A stretch of 64,000 nt of DNA from Siderastrea siderea (taxonomy: Eukaryota; Cnidaria; Anthozoa; Scleractinia; Rhizangiidae): positions 48,569,230 through 48,633,229 of the forward strand of contig OZ034968.1 in assembly GCA_964030785.1 (NCBI GenBank), read 5' to 3'. Below the pieces are notes generated by a model, which saw nothing but the letters and a program-made list of their open reading frames with translations, had not been told where the DNA came from and made no database searches. Below, piece after piece: positions 62,896 to 64,000 of the stretch. Each line of letters starts with the position of its first letter. Positions within the stretch are counted from its first letter, which is position 1. The translations under genes and the position numbers were made by a program.

Positions 62896-64000
62896 ACACT
62901 CTTGAACACCAAAAATAGTGGTCAGCGGTCAGACCGCTCACGCATTGACTGACCCGAGGACCTCCGAAGATTAACGAAGATTTCCGAATTTTTCCGAAGA
63001 CCTTTGCGGATCACCCAAAGAAAAAATGACAAAATGACATTGGTGTCCTTTAGATCGACAAAGATTTGATTTTGAATATTTCAGTTCAATTATTGAAGTT
63101 GTTGTAACTCATGCGAGATTTGCACTATAACTCTCGACAAACCGATGTGACATCTCTAAGTAGAATTCTGGGGGTGGGCATCCTGAATAATAATTCAATT
63201 CACCATATAACACGTCACGGTCGTGATAACTTACTCTTGGGCATTGCGTGACAGATTTTGCAAGCTGCTAAACGTCTATAGGATTTATTTTGTTTCCGTA
63301 AAGGCTGTTCCTTTTCGATCTATGTAGCTAGTACTACTGCATTTTCTCAATAAGGGCCCCACTTGCTGTTGCTGTACGAACTGGACAAAGAAACACCGCC
63401 GCTCCTTCTAAAGACCAATTAGAAAAATGTTTGAATAGTTCTGAGAAGTAAGTTGTAACTCAAGGTTTATCGCAACGTATAAAGTTGGCTTATTGAGGGA
63501 GCACACGAACTTTGCAAAGTTCAAGGAAATGTGATATGTACTCTCATCGTTGATATTTTCCTTTTTTCGTTTACTGAATTTTTTCTCTTAAAGTCTAACT
63601 AGATTTTGTGAAAGTAAATAAAATACTTGTTCCTTTTCTCGCTATAAGAGTGTAAACTCGTTCCATCCTTTTGCTCCCGGGTTACGTTGTGACATCCTAC
63701 ATTACAAGCCCTCGGATACCTCTACAAAATTATAGTGAGTACTTTTTTGCAGGCGCACATTTCTCCTACTTATTTATTATCTTCTGAGCTATGCTCTTTT
63801 GGCAACCAAAAATTTATGCAGGCCTAACTGCAAAAACGTTGTCATTCAAATATGACAGGAGAAAGTTGCAAGATGGGAGTTTATCAGACATGGAAGAACG
63901 TTCTCGGATTTTAATATTCCCGAAGCACTCATGCACTATGGTATGTTACTTCAAATTAATATAAACTGAGGTTTTTTAAATGAGGTGTATATATATTAGC
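62896..64000. other. No gene seen
   Basis: No exon of the NT5C2-like gene or mobile element is recognised up to the window end. Confidence 0.5.

Noticed and set aside
62507..62941. Pro/Thr- or Gly/Cys-rich ORFs over the minisatellite at 62.7 kb
   Set aside because: Tandem repeat without start context or splice sites; open on several frames only because of the repeat.
63780..63960. Possible next NT5C2 exon near the right edge
   Set aside because: No acceptor followed by the expected conserved reading is present; the stretch does not read like the family.
1..64000. CRISPR arrays, rRNA or tRNA genes
   Set aside because: No regularly spaced repeat array and no cloverleaf or rRNA-like sequence was noticed on either strand; a tRNAscan run would settle the tRNA question.

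Overview
The window looks like a metazoan nuclear genome, most likely a cnidarian and probably an anthozoan such as a stony coral. It is AT-rich and has spliced genes, dense nested transposons, an integrated adintovirus/Polinton, Penelope, DIRS, BEL/Pao and Gypsy retroelements, and short foldback MITEs. The host call is an inference from this repertoire. No rRNA, tRNA or CRISPR array is visible.

Left block (1 to about 10.8 kb): the greater part of an integrated adintovirus/Polinton, cut by the left window edge. In order it holds a small truncated protein, a penton-like protein, a small basic protein, a hexon-like major capsid protein, a pX/core-like protein, an adenain-type protease, a zinc-ribbon plus phospholipase A2-like protein, a zinc-ribbon factor (-), a DDE integrase (+) and protein-primed DNA polymerase B (-). 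The penton and the zinc-ribbon factor are intact. Most others carry nonsense codons or short indels, so this is a decaying endogenous copy. Several start codons lie directly behind a TATATACA-like motif.

Nested block (12.0 to 27.75 kb): a degraded minus-strand BEL/Pao retrotransposon is split in its gag zinc-knuckle region by element A (15601-27398). A is flanked by TTAA and has foldback arms of about 1.48 kb. The left arm of A is in turn split by element B (16551-24137), a 7.59-kb DNA transposon with AGTTTT target duplications and TIRs of about 370 bp. Each TIR of B contains a GTCGTCG-rich minisatellite and a TATA box that reads inward, one toward a DDE (integrase-core) transposase with one frameshift, the other toward an apparently intact two-exon HECT E3 ubiquitin ligase gene. 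I regard B as the most interesting system in the window.

Middle block (28 to 44 kb): MITEs, perfect palindromes, two direct repeats of about 1 kb carrying a duplicated promoter/exon-like unit, and between them a Penelope-like element whose reverse transcriptase is split by a 2.2-kb long-TIR element (C) with a 9-bp target duplication. A second such element (D, exact 9-bp TSD) lies at 42192-43852. A Crypton-like N-terminal exon with a perfect 40-bp palindrome occurs twice.

Right block (44.9 to 64 kb): four exons of a host gene orthologous to cytosolic purine 5'-nucleotidase NT5C2 on the plus strand, spread over 15 kb. Its introns hold a TTAA foldback element (E, with E2 inside), a Penelope element with a GIY-YIG domain (F) split by a CAGT-motif-rich element (G), a LINE 3' end, a Gypsy element with 147-bp LTRs, and MITEs. 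A DIRS-type reverse transcriptase and a minisatellite follow.
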